DNA from: Melittangium boletus DSM 14713 | GTDB lineage: Bacteria > Myxococcota > Myxococcia > Myxococcales > Myxococcaceae | Direction of reading: 5' to 3' | DNA: 64,000 nucleotides | NCBI RefSeq assembly: GCF_002305855.1 | Contig: NZ_CP022163.1 | Location: 9,367,765-9,431,764 of the forward strand | In this document: piece by piece, positions 9,354 through 18,311 of the stretch | Numbering within the stretch: position 1 is the first letter of the stretch | Layout of the letters: each line of letters opens with the position of its first letter | Position numbers and translations under genes: made by a program | The notes under the pieces: model-generated | The model's database searches: none | Told to the model about the DNA's origin: nothing | What the model saw: only the letters and a program-made list of their open reading frames with translations

Positions 9354-10619
9354 ATGAGCGGATGCGGCGAGGGACGCGGCGGGTGGGTGTTGTTGTCGTG
9401 GCTGAGCCTCGCGGCATGCCTGACACCCATGCCGTCGGAGGCCCAGCAGTACACCCCGCACGTCTTGAATGCGTGCGACGCGTGGGCCTCCTCCAGCGTC
9501 AAGTTCTACGCGGCCGGCGGCTGGGAGCGCCGGGAACAGGGCTGGTGGTATCTCCCCGCGGGTTCGATCATCAGCGTGACCGTCTACACCCGCAACAAAC
9601 AGTGGTCGGACTACCATTATAACAACCAACGCGCCCCCATCGAGCGCTGGAACAATGGCACGCCGCTCCATGTCTATAGTTGGGACTCGGCCACGAACGC
9701 CCCCGTCCAGCGGGCGAGTCACCACTGGCGGCAGGCGAAGGACAAGGACAAGAAGGGGCGTCTGCTGAGCCAGACCGTCCAGGTCGCGGAGACCGACTAT
9801 TACCGCGTCTGGCCGGGCAATCGAGGCTATGGCACGGAGCATGTCACCGCCTGGGTGAAGATCTATCCCTCGGCGGGGCACGCCGGTCATGACCCGGAGT
9901 GCGTCCAGTTCTGGCGAAATGACAACCACGACAACGCCATCGCCTTCGACACGCTCGACTACGCGCACGGCCTGGCGGGCGATGGCTCGAATTGTGATTC
10001 GGTGATCTTCAACACGCCCACGTGCCTCCACGACAGTGGGGATCCCACGGGCTACCTGCGCGACGCGTATGGCTGGACGGCGATGAAGGCGAATCCAGGC
10101 GCCCATGCGCACGACACCTGCTGCACCAAGAGCCACGCGGCCGTCACCGGTGTGGGGACCGATGTCTGCGCCGGTAGCGGGGCCTACTTCCAGAGCAAGG
10201 AGCCGCTTCCCCGCGCGACGAGCCGGCCCGAATTCTGTAGCTGGGAATGGGACCGGGCCGTCGAGTGCCAGAACAAGAGCGACTGCGCGCGATGGCTCTA
10301 CACCGATCCCGCCGAGGGCTGGGCCTTCGGCCATGACTTCGCGTTCACGGGGGGCTACCGCGTCGCGCAATGGGGCTCGGGCAGCGACGGCCCCTCCGGC
10401 ACCGACATCGAGACGAGCGGCTACTTCTATGAGTCCATCGGCGCCCAGGGCTACAGGACGGGAGGTTCCGTGGCGTCCGCCCAGGCGCTCTTCGACTGGA
10501 TGTGCACCGGCGGGTATTGCGACGGCAATCTGTATGAGCTCAACCCCTCGGGCTGGAGCGGCAATACCTGCAAGTGCACGTCACCGACCGATACCTCCCG
10601 CTGGGGTTTCCTCCCGTAA
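9354..10619 (+). CDS. Exported Cys-rich protein of unknown function
   Basis: A 421-residue protein I do not recognise. The N-terminus is a hydrophobic export signal (WVLLSWLSLAAC) with a lipobox-like LAAC, so it may be a lipoprotein with C22 lipidated. The mature part is rich in Trp, Tyr, His and Cys (about a dozen Cys, several clustered as DTCCTK, GYCDG and CKC), suggesting a disulphide-stabilised extracellular fold. The middle contains DPECVQFW and AFGHDFAF segments and no familiar catalytic motif. The next gene begins 21 bases downstream on the same strand and is also exported, so the pair probably acts together at the surface. Confidence 0.72.
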   Translation: MSGCGEGRGGWVLLSWLSLAACLTPMPSEAQQYTPHVLNACDAWASSSVKFYAAGGWERREQGWWYLPAGSIISVTVYTRNKQWSDYHYNNQRAPIERWNNGTPLHVYSWDSATNAPVQRASHHWRQAKDKDKKGRLLSQTVQVAETDYYRVWPGNRGYGTEHVTAWVKIYPSAGHAGHDPECVQFWRNDNHDNAIAFDTLDYAHGLAGDGSNCDSVIFNTPTCLHDSGDPTGYLRDAYGWTAMKANPGAHAHDTCCTKSHAAVTGVGTDVCAGSGAYFQSKEPLPRATSRPEFCSWEWDRAVECQNKSDCARWLYTDPAEGWAFGHDFAFTGGYRVAQWGSGSDGPSGTDIETSGYFYESIGAQGYRTGGSVASAQALFDWMCTGGYCDGNLYELNPSGWSGNTCKCTSPTDTSRWGFLP

Positions 10620-10640
10620 AGCCTCCTGCTCCGGTCCTCC

Positions 10641-12098
10641 ATGCGCCCTCAACGCAAGGCAGTGTTCGTCCTGGCGGGTCTCGTCCTGCTCGCCCTTCTG
10701 ATGGGGCTGCTGTCACGGCGGGCCCCCCGGAGTCCGGTCTCCTCGAGCCAGGAGCGCTCGGACTCCACGCCGCGCAGCGGAACAACCCGGACGTCCCCTC
10801 CACCCCCCTCGCGCCTCGCGCCCGAGACGGCGCCCACGCCCCCCCGTACACCCCCCATCACCAGCCTGCCGCCACCCCGGGCGCCGGTCATCGAGACGAT
10901 CTCCTTCGACAAGCCGTCCGTCTGCTTCAACGAGGACGTCCTGGTCACCGTCCAGGCGCGTGCCTCCGATGAAAGGGAGGCGCCCTTCCTGCGCTACCGC
11001 GTCGCCGGGGAAGAGGGGCCCGTCGTCTCGCTGCGCCGCCTCACCGTTCCCTCCCCCCAGGGAGGCCCCCCCGAGCGCGGGGGCTATACGGTGACCGTCT
11101 CTGGCCGGGAGGGCACGCACGTCACCGTCCCCCTTCCGCCCCTCGAGGTGAAGGACTGCCGCGTCCCCGACGAGTTCGAGCTCGTCCACGCCCTGGAGCC
11201 CGGAACGGAGGGCGTCGTGCGGCTCATCGCCTCTCCCATCGGCCACAACCCGGACCTCGACGCCGTCCTGGAGCACGGCGTGGACGACGCCCCGCCCTTC
11301 GTCCCGGTCAGGTATGTCTGGTCATTCGGCGACGGTACGACGGCGGAGACGCACGAGGACACGGTCGTTCATGACTTCGGCTCGCGCCCTCAGACAACCT
11401 TGTATTCGTACTTCCTCGTGACGTGTGAGGCCTTCGATGCACGGGGCCGCGCGCTCACCGCTCGCAAATCGTTGGAGTTGAAAAATCCCGCCTTCGAGGC
11501 GTTCGCGACCCGGGGAACGGTGTTGCTCCTCGCCCAGCCGATGCCCGCCGAGGAGGAGGCACCCGGACGCTTCGTCGTGCCAGTCCGGCTCTGGCATCCC
11601 TGGCGCACACCCATCACCGTGACCTCGGTGAGGACCCGGCGCCATCACGGCCCGGAGCTCCATCACGCGGATGAGCGCGCTCCCTCCTCCACGCCTCCCA
11701 CGGAGGAAGTCCTCGCCAAGGCGGCCCTCGGGACCGCCCAGATTCCCCCAGGTGGAGTCCTCGTCCCCGTGCGTTTCGACTCCGAGCTCGATCGCGACAT
11801 CGCCGCCAAGGAGTTCCGGCTCGACGGCGAGACGTCCGAGGGGTGGCCCGTGAAGGGCCGCTTCATCGCCCTTCGTCCCGGCCTGGAGCCGGTCGATCGC
11901 CGGATGCTCGTGGATGGCGAGTGGCGACTGAAGGTTCTCCGCGCCCGTGCCCATCTGCGCAAGGCGGACGTAAGTGTCCAGGAGGTGATGGATCTCGAGG
12001 GGCAAGGGCTCTATGTGGAGCTCCCCCGGGCCTTCCAGGGAACGCCCCCTCCCGGCTTCGCTCCCCCCGAATCCACGGTCCCCGACGAGGAGTGGTAG
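10641..12098 (+). CDS. Membrane-anchored protein with PKD-like domain
   Basis: A 485-residue protein with one N-terminal membrane segment (about residues 7-24), a Ser/Thr/Pro-rich linker to residue 82 and a large extracytoplasmic part. Residues 221-280 contain YVWSFGDGT followed by a VVHDF turn, the hallmark of a PKD beta-sandwich, a domain used for protein or carbohydrate contacts outside the cell. The remaining regions look beta-rich but match nothing I can name. It follows the Cys-rich exported gene by 21 bp, with the same orientation and compartment, so a shared function is likely though unidentified. Confidence 0.72.
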   Translation: MRPQRKAVFVLAGLVLLALLMGLLSRRAPRSPVSSSQERSDSTPRSGTTRTSPPPPSRLAPETAPTPPRTPPITSLPPPRAPVIETISFDKPSVCFNEDVLVTVQARASDEREAPFLRYRVAGEEGPVVSLRRLTVPSPQGGPPERGGYTVTVSGREGTHVTVPLPPLEVKDCRVPDEFELVHALEPGTEGVVRLIASPIGHNPDLDAVLEHGVDDAPPFVPVRYVWSFGDGTTAETHEDTVVHDFGSRPQTTLYSYFLVTCEAFDARGRALTARKSLELKNPAFEAFATRGTVLLLAQPMPAEEEAPGRFVVPVRLWHPWRTPITVTSVRTRRHHGPELHHADERAPSSTPPTEEVLAKAALGTAQIPPGGVLVPVRFDSELDRDIAAKEFRLDGETSEGWPVKGRFIALRPGLEPVDRRMLVDGEWRLKVLRARAHLRKADVSVQEVMDLEGQGLYVELPRAFQGTPPPGFAPPESTVPDEEW

Positions 12099-12126
12099 CG
12101 CCAGAATCCGCGCGAACGAGAATGCT

Positions 12127-12152
12127 CGACTCCCCTTGCCGCCGAGGAGTCG
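12127..12152 (+). terminator. Possible hairpin after the PKD protein gene
   Basis: CGACTCC and GGAGTCG form a perfect 7-bp stem with a 12-base loop, 28 bases after the stop codon. No T-run follows, so this is a weak candidate. Confidence 0.35.
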
Positions 12153-12202
12153 GACTATAAGGCCGTCGCGAGTTCATCCCACCCCTCTTCCTGGAGTTTC
12201 CC

Positions 12203-12748
12203 GTGCGCTTCGCCTTGATCTCCGCCGTCGCCCTGACCTTTCTGTCCCGTTCCGCCGCCGCCGCTCCCGCGAAGGCCGCCGAGCGTCCCGCCGAGAGCGA
12301 TGCGCCCTCCATCTCGACGGCCTCGGACAACAAGGGGGCGGATGACACGGCCGCCGTCTCGGGCGCCAAGGGCATCGTGTTCGGTGTCAACAACCTCCCC
12401 ACGGTGGGTGGCTTCCTGTTCGTGAGCCCGGAGAACTCCCTGCGCCTCAACCTGGGCTTCGGCGTGGGCCTCAAGCCGGACGTCACCGCCGCGCTCTCCG
12501 TCGACGCGGCCTTCCGTCACCATCTGACCAATGGCACGCTGCGTCCCTTCGCCGAAGGCGGCGTCCAGTTCGCCTACGACGGGGACATCGACTTCGCGCT
12601 GAAGGGCGGACTGGGCGTCGAGTACTTCTTCGTGCCTCGCGTCAGCGTGGCGGGAACGCTCGGGCTCGCGCTGCGCTTCGACAATGGCGGCAACAGCATC
12701 AGCATTCCGTTCGGCACCACTGGCCTGTTGATGAACGTCTTCTTCTAA
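12203..12748 (+). CDS. Small outer-membrane beta-barrel-like protein
   Basis: A 181-residue exported protein starting at GTG (GGAG 6 bases upstream) with a classical signal peptide ending near AAAAP. After an acidic spacer, the mature part alternates short amphipathic strands with Gly-rich turns (LRLNLGFGVGLK, FAYDGDIDFALKGGLGVEYFF) and ends in FF, the C-terminal aromatic signature recognised by the outer-membrane insertion machinery. This is the look of an eight-strand OmpA/OmpW-type barrel. No catalytic feature is visible; a structural or small porin role is inferred. Confidence 0.7.
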   Translation: MRFALISAVALTFLSRSAAAAPAKAAERPAESDAPSISTASDNKGADDTAAVSGAKGIVFGVNNLPTVGGFLFVSPENSLRLNLGFGVGLKPDVTAALSVDAAFRHHLTNGTLRPFAEGGVQFAYDGDIDFALKGGLGVEYFFVPRVSVAGTLGLALRFDNGGNSISIPFGTTGLLMNVFF

Positions 12749-12859
12749 TAACCAGGAGCGTCCACCCCAGCACCAACTCGGGACAAGTGAAACGTTCTGA
12801 CCTACGGTGGCGCCCCCGAAGAGCAGAAGTGAACCCCTGACCCCCAGAGACATCGCACC

Positions 12860-13351
12860 ATGATCAAACTGACCACGAGCTTTGGCGACATCGTGTTGGA
12901 ACTCGACCACGCGAAGGCGCCGAACACCGCCGCCAACTTCGAGGAGTATGTGAAGTCCGGCCACTTCAACGACACCATCTTCCACCGGGTGATTCCCGGC
13001 TTCATGATCCAGGGCGGCGGCTTCAGCCCCGACATGAAGGAGAAGACGACCCGCGATCCCATCAAGAACGAAGCGGCCAACGGCCTGAAGAACGCGAAGT
13101 ACACCGTCGCGATGGCCCGCACCTCGGCGCCGCACTCCGCCACCGCCCAGTTCTTCATCAACGTGAAGGACAACAGCTTCCTCGACTTCCGGTCGGCGGA
13201 CGCCAACGGCTTCGGTTACTGCGTCTTCGGCAAGGTCGTTCAGGGCCAGGATGTGGTGGACCGCATCGAGCAGGTGAGGACCGGCCGCAAGGGGATGCAC
13301 GACGACGTGCCGAATGAGCCCGTGGTCATCCAGAAGGCGGAGATCGTCTGA
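12860..13351 (+). CDS. ppiB: Peptidyl-prolyl cis-trans isomerase, cyclophilin type
   Basis: Catalyses proline isomerisation during protein folding. The 163-residue length and absence of a signal peptide match cytoplasmic PpiB. Diagnostic stretches are [13 protein letters not shown], in which the catalytic Arg lies in FHRV, then the substrate-binding [18 protein letters not shown] and the [13 protein letters not shown] segment. ATG at 12860. It stands alone, with an inverted repeat 20 bases downstream. Confidence 0.93.
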   Translation: MIKLTTSFGDIVLELDHAKAPNTAANFEEYVKSGHFNDTIFHRVIPGFMIQGGGFSPDMKEKTTRDPIKNEAANGLKNAKYTVAMARTSAPHSATAQFFINVKDNSFLDFRSADANGFGYCVFGKVVQGQDVVDRIEQVRTGRKGMHDDVPNEPVVIQKAEIV

Positions 13352-13370
13352 AGTTGAGGTGAGCCGTCCC

Positions 13371-13409
13371 GCTTCCGCCGCGCCACGGGGTTTCGGGCGA
13401 GGCGGAAGC
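13371..13409 (+). terminator. Inverted repeat after ppiB
   Basis: GCTTCCGCC at 13371 and GGCGGAAGC at 13401 are perfectly complementary over 9 bases with a 21-base loop, in the 81-bp gap before the next gene. It may be a weak terminator for ppiB. Confidence 0.4.
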
Positions 13410-13432
13410 CCGTTCCGCTACACTCGGCCCCC

Positions 13433-14869
13433 ATGGGTCAGGATCTTCAAGCGCTGCTGCTGTCCTATGGCTACGTGGGTGCCTGCGTACTCGTGGGCGA
13501 AGTGGCCGCGCGCCGGGGCGCGTCCCGGGAGTTCGCGCGCAAGTTCATCCACGTCGGCGTGGGCCTCTGGATCTTCGGCATCCTGGGACTGTTCGAGCAC
13601 CGGACGCTGGCCGTGGTCCCCTCGCTCTCGGCGGCGGTGGCCAACTGGATCATCCACCGCAAGCGCCTGCTCCGAGCGGTGGAGACCACCCCCGACAACC
13701 TGGGCACCGTCTGGTTCGCGCTGTCCTTCTCGGCCCTGGTGTGGCTGGCGTGGGATCGGCCCGCGGTGGCGGCGGGCGGTGTGCTCGCCATGGCCGTGGG
13801 AGATGCACTGGCCTCGCTCGTGGGCCGGCGCTTCGGGCGCCACCGCTATGAGACGCTTGGCGGAGAGCTCAAGAGCCTGGAGGGCTCGATGGCCCTGCTC
13901 GCGGGCACCTTCCTCTCCGTGCTGGCCGCGATCACATGGATGCCGGGCCTCGCGCCGGAGATGCCCCGGGTGCCACTGGCCCTGCTGTGCGCCGTGGTGG
14001 CCACCTGCGCCGAGGCGCTCGGCACCCGGGGCCGGGACAACCTCTGGGTGCCCCTGTCCGCCGGAGCCGTGCTCGCCTGGACTCCCGCCGCGCACGTCAC
14101 GGGCCTGGGCCTGGGCGCCGCGGGTGCCTTGCTCATCGGCGTCGCCGCCTGGGCCCGGGGCTCGCTGAGCGCGAGCGGCGTGCTCGGCGCGATCCTCATC
14201 GGCCTCCCCGTCTTCGGACTGGCGGGCCCGGTGGGAACGGCCGCCCTGCTCGGGTTCTTCTTCTCCTCCAGCGCCCTCTCCAAGGCGTTCCGCGCGCGCA
14301 AGGCCGGGGTGGAAGCGGAGTACGCCAAGACGGGAACGCGAGACCTGGGACAGGCCCTGGCCAATGGTGGAGTGGCGGCGCTGGCCGCCGTGCTCCTGGG
14401 CACCACGGGAGACGCACGCTACCTCCTGGCGATGCTGGGCGCCTTCGCCGCCGCCAACGCGGACACGTGGGCCACCGAGCTGGGAGTTCTCTCGCGCTCA
14501 CCGCCCCGCCTGGTCACCACCCTGCGGCCCGTGGCCCCTGGCACCTCCGGCGCCGTGTCCGCCATGGGTCTCATGGCCTCCACCGCGGGTGCGGCCTTCG
14601 TGGGACTGCTCGCCCTGCTCGCGGGCCTGTCATGGACGGCGCTGCCCTGGATCATCGTGGCGGGCGTCGCGGGCTCGCTGGCCGATAGCGCCCTGGGCGC
14701 CACCGTGCAGGACGTGCGCTGGTGCGAGTCCTGTGGCCGGGAAACGGAGCGCCGGATGCATCACTGTGGCCGCCCCACCCGGGGCCTGCGAGGCCTGGCC
14801 TGGTTGGGCAACGACACCGTCAATGTCATGGCCACCGCCGTGGGTGCCCTCCTGGCTTTCTGGGCATGA
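13433..14869 (+). CDS. Fusion of VTE5-like prenol kinase and VTE6/DUF92 phytyl-phosphate kinase domains
   Basis: A 478-residue polytopic membrane protein with two domains. Residues 1-235 resemble the SEC59/VTE5 family of CTP-dependent prenol kinases: RKFIHVGVG at 36-44, the AVGDALASLVGRRFG block at 121-135 and KSLEGS at 147-152. Residues 240-478 are a DUF92/VTE6 domain: ANADTWATELG (341-351), the GAVS Gly-rich turn, ADSALGATVQ (417-426) and a C-x2-C plus distal Cys cluster. In plants VTE5 makes phytyl phosphate and VTE6 the diphosphate as two separate proteins. Here one protein could carry an isoprenoid alcohol to its diphosphate. The true alcohol (farnesol, geranylgeraniol, phytol) is not known. 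Confidence 0.82.
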   Translation: MGQDLQALLLSYGYVGACVLVGEVAARRGASREFARKFIHVGVGLWIFGILGLFEHRTLAVVPSLSAAVANWIIHRKRLLRAVETTPDNLGTVWFALSFSALVWLAWDRPAVAAGGVLAMAVGDALASLVGRRFGRHRYETLGGELKSLEGSMALLAGTFLSVLAAITWMPGLAPEMPRVPLALLCAVVATCAEALGTRGRDNLWVPLSAGAVLAWTPAAHVTGLGLGAAGALLIGVAAWARGSLSASGVLGAILIGLPVFGLAGPVGTAALLGFFFSSSALSKAFRARKAGVEAEYAKTGTRDLGQALANGGVAALAAVLLGTTGDARYLLAMLGAFAAANADTWATELGVLSRSPPRLVTTLRPVAPGTSGAVSAMGLMASTAGAAFVGLLALLAGLSWTALPWIIVAGVAGSLADSALGATVQDVRWCESCGRETERRMHHCGRPTRGLRGLAWLGNDTVNVMATAVGALLAFWA

Positions 14870-14884
14870 CGGGAGCGATGGTAG

Positions 14885-15055
14885 AGTGACCCGAGCAATC
14901 CTCGAGGGAATGCCGCTGGCGGTGACAGCTGGAGCGGCTACTACTGCTCGGGGCCCTGCGAGTCCGCCGTGGAATGCGGGCCGCGCTTGCCGGTCTGCTC
15001 CTCCATCGCCTTCATCGGGCGGATTTGCATCCGCCATCCAGACGGCGAAACCTGA
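14885..15055 (+). pseudogene. Short Cys-rich open frame without a start codon; otherwise empty 360-bp gap
   Basis: The gap 14870-15229 has no complete gene. In it, 14885-15055 can be read as a peptide with spaced Cys residues (SGYYCSGPCESAVECG, then two more Cys) ending in TGA, much like the tail of a small secreted disulphide-rich protein. No ATG, GTG or TTG lies ahead of the Cys-rich part in that frame before a TAG at 14882. It may be the remnant of a lost gene or a chance frame in GC-rich DNA. The rest of the gap presumably holds the promoter of the export operon. Confidence 0.25.
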
Positions 15056-15229
15056 GCTGGACGCGGCGACCGCGCGTCCCCCGTGCCGCCGCCCGGAGAA
15101 GCCGCCTGGGGGTCGCCCGGGACATGAGGAGAGGACGAGCGCGGCCGGGGCCAGACTCCCGGCCTGCCTCCCTCGATGAACACCGCCTTACCTTGAGCCT
15201 GGACGTTTCTATCGCTCGGGGAGGCATCC

Positions 15230-16459
15230 ATGGCGGAGGCCCAGGCCCAGAAGTTGGATGTCCTCAGGATCGATCGCGCGGCGCGTCCCCGACGCAAGCT
15301 CCCGCGCCGATGGCCACTCTGGGTGGGGCTCCTCCTCATCCTGGCGCTCGCCGTGACGTTGTTGGGAACCAACCGGGTCCCCAGTGTCCAGGTCGCCGAG
15401 GTCCGCGAGGCCCGTCCCGGCGAGCAGCAGACCGAGCTCACCGCCACGGGCTATGTCTCCTCGCGCCGCCGCTCGGTGATCGCCCCTCAGATCCCGGGCC
15501 GGCTGGTATCGGTGGAGGTGGATGAGGGCGACGCGGTGAAGCAGGGCCAGGTGCTCGCCCGCCTGGATGAACGGGACGCACGTGTGATCGAGGCCCGGGC
15601 CCAAGCGGACCTCCAGGCGGCGACCCAGCGGCTCGTCTCCACGCGCGCCACGGCCGCGCGGGCGAAGCAGGACCTCGCCCGGGCCGAACAACTGGCCAAG
15701 GCCCAGGTCATCACGCCGGCGAGCCTGCAAGCGGCACAAGCAGCCGCCCGCGCCATGTCCGCCGAGGTGCGCCTGGCGGTGGCCCAACGTGTCGCGGCCG
15801 AGCGAGCAGCGGAAGCGGCGCGGCTGCAGCTCACCCACACCGTGGTGCGCGCTCCCTTCCAGGGCACCGTGGTGCGCAAGCTCGCCGACGAGGGCGCGGT
15901 GCTCGCCCCCGCCGCGATCGAACAACAGAACGTGGGTGGCATCGTCGAGCTGGTGGACCTGAGCGCCCTGGAGGTGGAGGCCGAGGTGAGCGAGGAGCAA
16001 CTGCCCCGCATCCAGAAGGACCAGCCCGCGCTCGTGTTCCTCGATGCCTACCCCGACCAGACCTTCCGCGCCCAGGTGCGCTCGGTGCGCCCGACCATCG
16101 ATCGCGCCAAGGCCACGGCGACGGTCAACGTACAGTTCGAGTCCATCCCCCCGGGCGTGCTGCCGGACATGGGCGCACGCGTGGCCTTCCTGAAGGAGGA
16201 ACTGCCACCGGACGCGCTAGAGCGCGAGGACGCGACGCTGCGGGTGTTGTCCTCCTCGGTGGTGAAAGACGGGGGGCAGTCCCTGGTGTGGGTGGTGCGC
16301 GACGGGCGGCTGGTGCGCCAGCCGGTCCGGGTGACGCAGAAGGTGGGCGACGAGGTGGTGCTGGCCGAGGGGCCTCCCCCCGGAACACAGGTGGTGGTGT
16401 CGCCCGAGGCGAAGCTGCGAGCGGGACGCAAGGTGAAGGTCCAGACGGAGGGCGGATGA
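15230..16459 (+). CDS. HlyD/MacA-type periplasmic adaptor (membrane fusion protein)
   Basis: A 409-residue adaptor linking inner-membrane exporters to the outer membrane. It has one N-terminal membrane helix (about residues 29-46), the biotinyl/lipoyl-like half-motifs (VDEGDAVKQGQVLARLD and VRAPFQGTVVRKLADEG) on either side of an Ala-rich alpha-helical hairpin, then beta-barrel and membrane-proximal domains. ATG at 15230 follows GGGAGGC. It opens a four-gene unit whose second gene overlaps by 4 bases, so it is the adaptor of a MacAB-like ABC exporter. No TolC-type outer-membrane gene is adjacent. Confidence 0.9.
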   Translation: MAEAQAQKLDVLRIDRAARPRRKLPRRWPLWVGLLLILALAVTLLGTNRVPSVQVAEVREARPGEQQTELTATGYVSSRRRSVIAPQIPGRLVSVEVDEGDAVKQGQVLARLDERDARVIEARAQADLQAATQRLVSTRATAARAKQDLARAEQLAKAQVITPASLQAAQAAARAMSAEVRLAVAQRVAAERAAEAARLQLTHTVVRAPFQGTVVRKLADEGAVLAPAAIEQQNVGGIVELVDLSALEVEAEVSEEQLPRIQKDQPALVFLDAYPDQTFRAQVRSVRPTIDRAKATATVNVQFESIPPGVLPDMGARVAFLKEELPPDALEREDATLRVLSSSVVKDGGQSLVWVVRDGRLVRQPVRVTQKVGDEVVLAEGPPPGTQVVVSPEAKLRAGRKVKVQTEGG

Positions 16460-17148
16460 GCACCCCCCCCGAGCACATCCCGGCCTTCATCCGGCTCCGA
16501 GGCGTCTCCAAGGCCTACCACCGGGGCGATCTCGTGGTGCCCGTGTTGGAGGAGGTGAACCTCGACATCGGACAGGGGACCTTCGAGGCCTTCATGGGCC
16601 CATCCGGCTCGGGCAAGTCCACGCTGCTCAACCTGCTGTCCGGGTTGGATCGGCCCACGACGGGCGTCGTGGAGGTGGGTGGACGGGATCTGGCGCGGCT
16701 GAGCGATCAGCAACTGTCCGACTGGCGCGCGGGCCACGTGGGCTTCGTCTTCCAGTTGTACAACCTGCTGCCCGTGCTCACGGCGGCGGAGAACGTGGAG
16801 CTCCCGTTGTTGCTCACCCCGCTGTCACGCACCGAGCGCCGCGACCACGTGGCCGCCGCGCTGGAGGTGGTGGGCCTGAAACACCGGGTGAATCACCGGC
16901 CGCCCCAGATGTCCGGAGGCGAGCAGCAGCGGGTGGCCATCGCGCGGGCCATCGTCACGGATCCGGATCTGCTCATCGCGGACGAGCCCACGGGCGACCT
17001 GGACCGCAAGTCCGCCGAGCAGGTGCTCGACCTGTTCGAGGAGCTGCACCGGGCGTTGAACAAGACGCTCGTCATGGTGACGCACGATCCCCACGCCGCC
17101 GAGCGGGCCGACGTGGTGCGGCACCTGGAAAAAGGGGCGCTGAGATGA
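16456..17148 (+). CDS. ABC transporter ATPase, MacB/LolD type
   Basis: A 230-residue ATP-binding subunit. Walker A is GPSGSGKST, the signature motif is MSGGEQQRVAIARA, Walker B is LLIADEPTGDLD and the switch His lies in VTHDPH. The DEPTGDLD sequence is typical of the LolD/MacB/FtsE group. The ATG at 16456 overlaps the stop of the adaptor (ATGA) and the frame ends in another ATGA overlap with the first permease, so the subunits are translationally coupled. Upstream in-frame starts would extend into the adaptor gene and are rejected. Confidence 0.95.
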   Translation: MSTPPEHIPAFIRLRGVSKAYHRGDLVVPVLEEVNLDIGQGTFEAFMGPSGSGKSTLLNLLSGLDRPTTGVVEVGGRDLARLSDQQLSDWRAGHVGFVFQLYNLLPVLTAAENVELPLLLTPLSRTERRDHVAAALEVVGLKHRVNHRPPQMSGGEQQRVAIARAIVTDPDLLIADEPTGDLDRKSAEQVLDLFEELHRALNKTLVMVTHDPHAAERADVVRHLEKGALR

Positions 17149-18308
17149 CGTTCGGACGGCTCGTCTGGCGCGACCTGCTGCGCAACCCCCTGCGGCTGAG
17201 CCTCACCGTGCTCGCGGGCGCGGTGGGCGTCGTGGCCTTCATCTTCCTGCGCACCGTGGTGGACTTCTTCTACTCGGGCGTGGCCACCGCCCAGGCGGAC
17301 CGGCTCCTCACCCGCAGCAAGGTCTCCATGACCTCGACCCTGCCCATGTCCTACCTGCCTCGCATCTCCTTGGTGCCGGGGGTGAGCGACGTCACCTTCT
17401 ATGGCTTCTTCGGGGGGCGCCAGAGCGAGTCCCAGCAGGACTTCTTCGGCTCGGCCTTCGTGGACATCCCCTCCTTCCTGCGCGTCTTTGGCGAGGAAGT
17501 GGTGGTGCCACCCCGGCAGGTGGACGCCCTGAATCGGGATCCCTGCGGCGCGCTCATTGGAAAGAACCTGGCCCAGCGCTACGGGTGGAAGCCAGGGGAT
17601 CCGGTGACGCTCAAGGGCACCGTCTACCCGGGGGATTGGACCTTCACCGTGCGGGGCATCTACGACGTGCGGGGAGGGAGCATGGACGCGGATTCGTTCC
17701 TCTTCGGCTTCCGGTGCATCAACGAGAAGCTGCCCAAGGATCGCAAGAACCGGGTGAGCGCCTTCATGCTGCGGGTGGAGGATCCCTCGCGCTCGACGGC
17801 GGTGGCCGCCGCGGTGGACACGATGTTCACCAACAGCCCTTACCCCACGCGCACGGAGAGCGAGCGCACGGCCACGCTGGGATTCATCTCCATGCTGTCG
17901 TCCATCCTCACGGCGGTGAACGTGGTGTCACTCGTCATCCTGCTCATCCTCCTGCTGGTCATCGGCAACACGCTGGCCATGGGGGTGCGCGAGCGCACGC
18001 GAGACCTGGCCACGCTGCGGGCCATGGGCTTCAAGCGAGGGCGGGTGGTGACGCTCGTGCTCGTCGAATCGGTGGCGATCGGTCTGCTCTCGGCGGCGCT
18101 GGGCGTGCTCCTCGCGCCTTCGCTCGTCAACGGCTTCCTCTCGGTGGTGGGCCCCCAGATGGGCGGCATCCCCCAGGACGCCCTCCGGGAAGGGACGCTG
18201 TTGCTCGGCGCGCTGGCGGCGCTGCTCGTGGCGCTGCTGGCCGGTGCCATCCCCGCCATCCAAGCCATCCGGCTTCCCGTGGCCGAGGGGTTGAGGAAGG
18301 TGGCCTGA
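17145..18308 (+). CDS. ABC transporter permease, FtsX/MacB-like (first of two)
   Basis: A 387-residue permease with one N-terminal helix (about 20-40), a large periplasmic MacB-type core region and three C-terminal helices with the FtsX-like ERTRDLATLRAMGF cytoplasmic loop. It lacks a fused ATPase domain, so it depends on the upstream ATPase. A second, related permease follows after 3 bases, implying a heterodimeric membrane unit rather than the MacB homodimer. Export of a lipid-like compound, lipoprotein, peptide or drug is possible; the sequence does not decide. Confidence 0.9.
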   Translation: MTFGRLVWRDLLRNPLRLSLTVLAGAVGVVAFIFLRTVVDFFYSGVATAQADRLLTRSKVSMTSTLPMSYLPRISLVPGVSDVTFYGFFGGRQSESQQDFFGSAFVDIPSFLRVFGEEVVVPPRQVDALNRDPCGALIGKNLAQRYGWKPGDPVTLKGTVYPGDWTFTVRGIYDVRGGSMDADSFLFGFRCINEKLPKDRKNRVSAFMLRVEDPSRSTAVAAAVDTMFTNSPYPTRTESERTATLGFISMLSSILTAVNVVSLVILLILLLVIGNTLAMGVRERTRDLATLRAMGFKRGRVVTLVLVESVAIGLLSAALGVLLAPSLVNGFLSVVGPQMGGIPQDALREGTLLLGALAALLVALLAGAIPAIQAIRLPVAEGLRKVA

Positions 18309-18311
18309 GGG

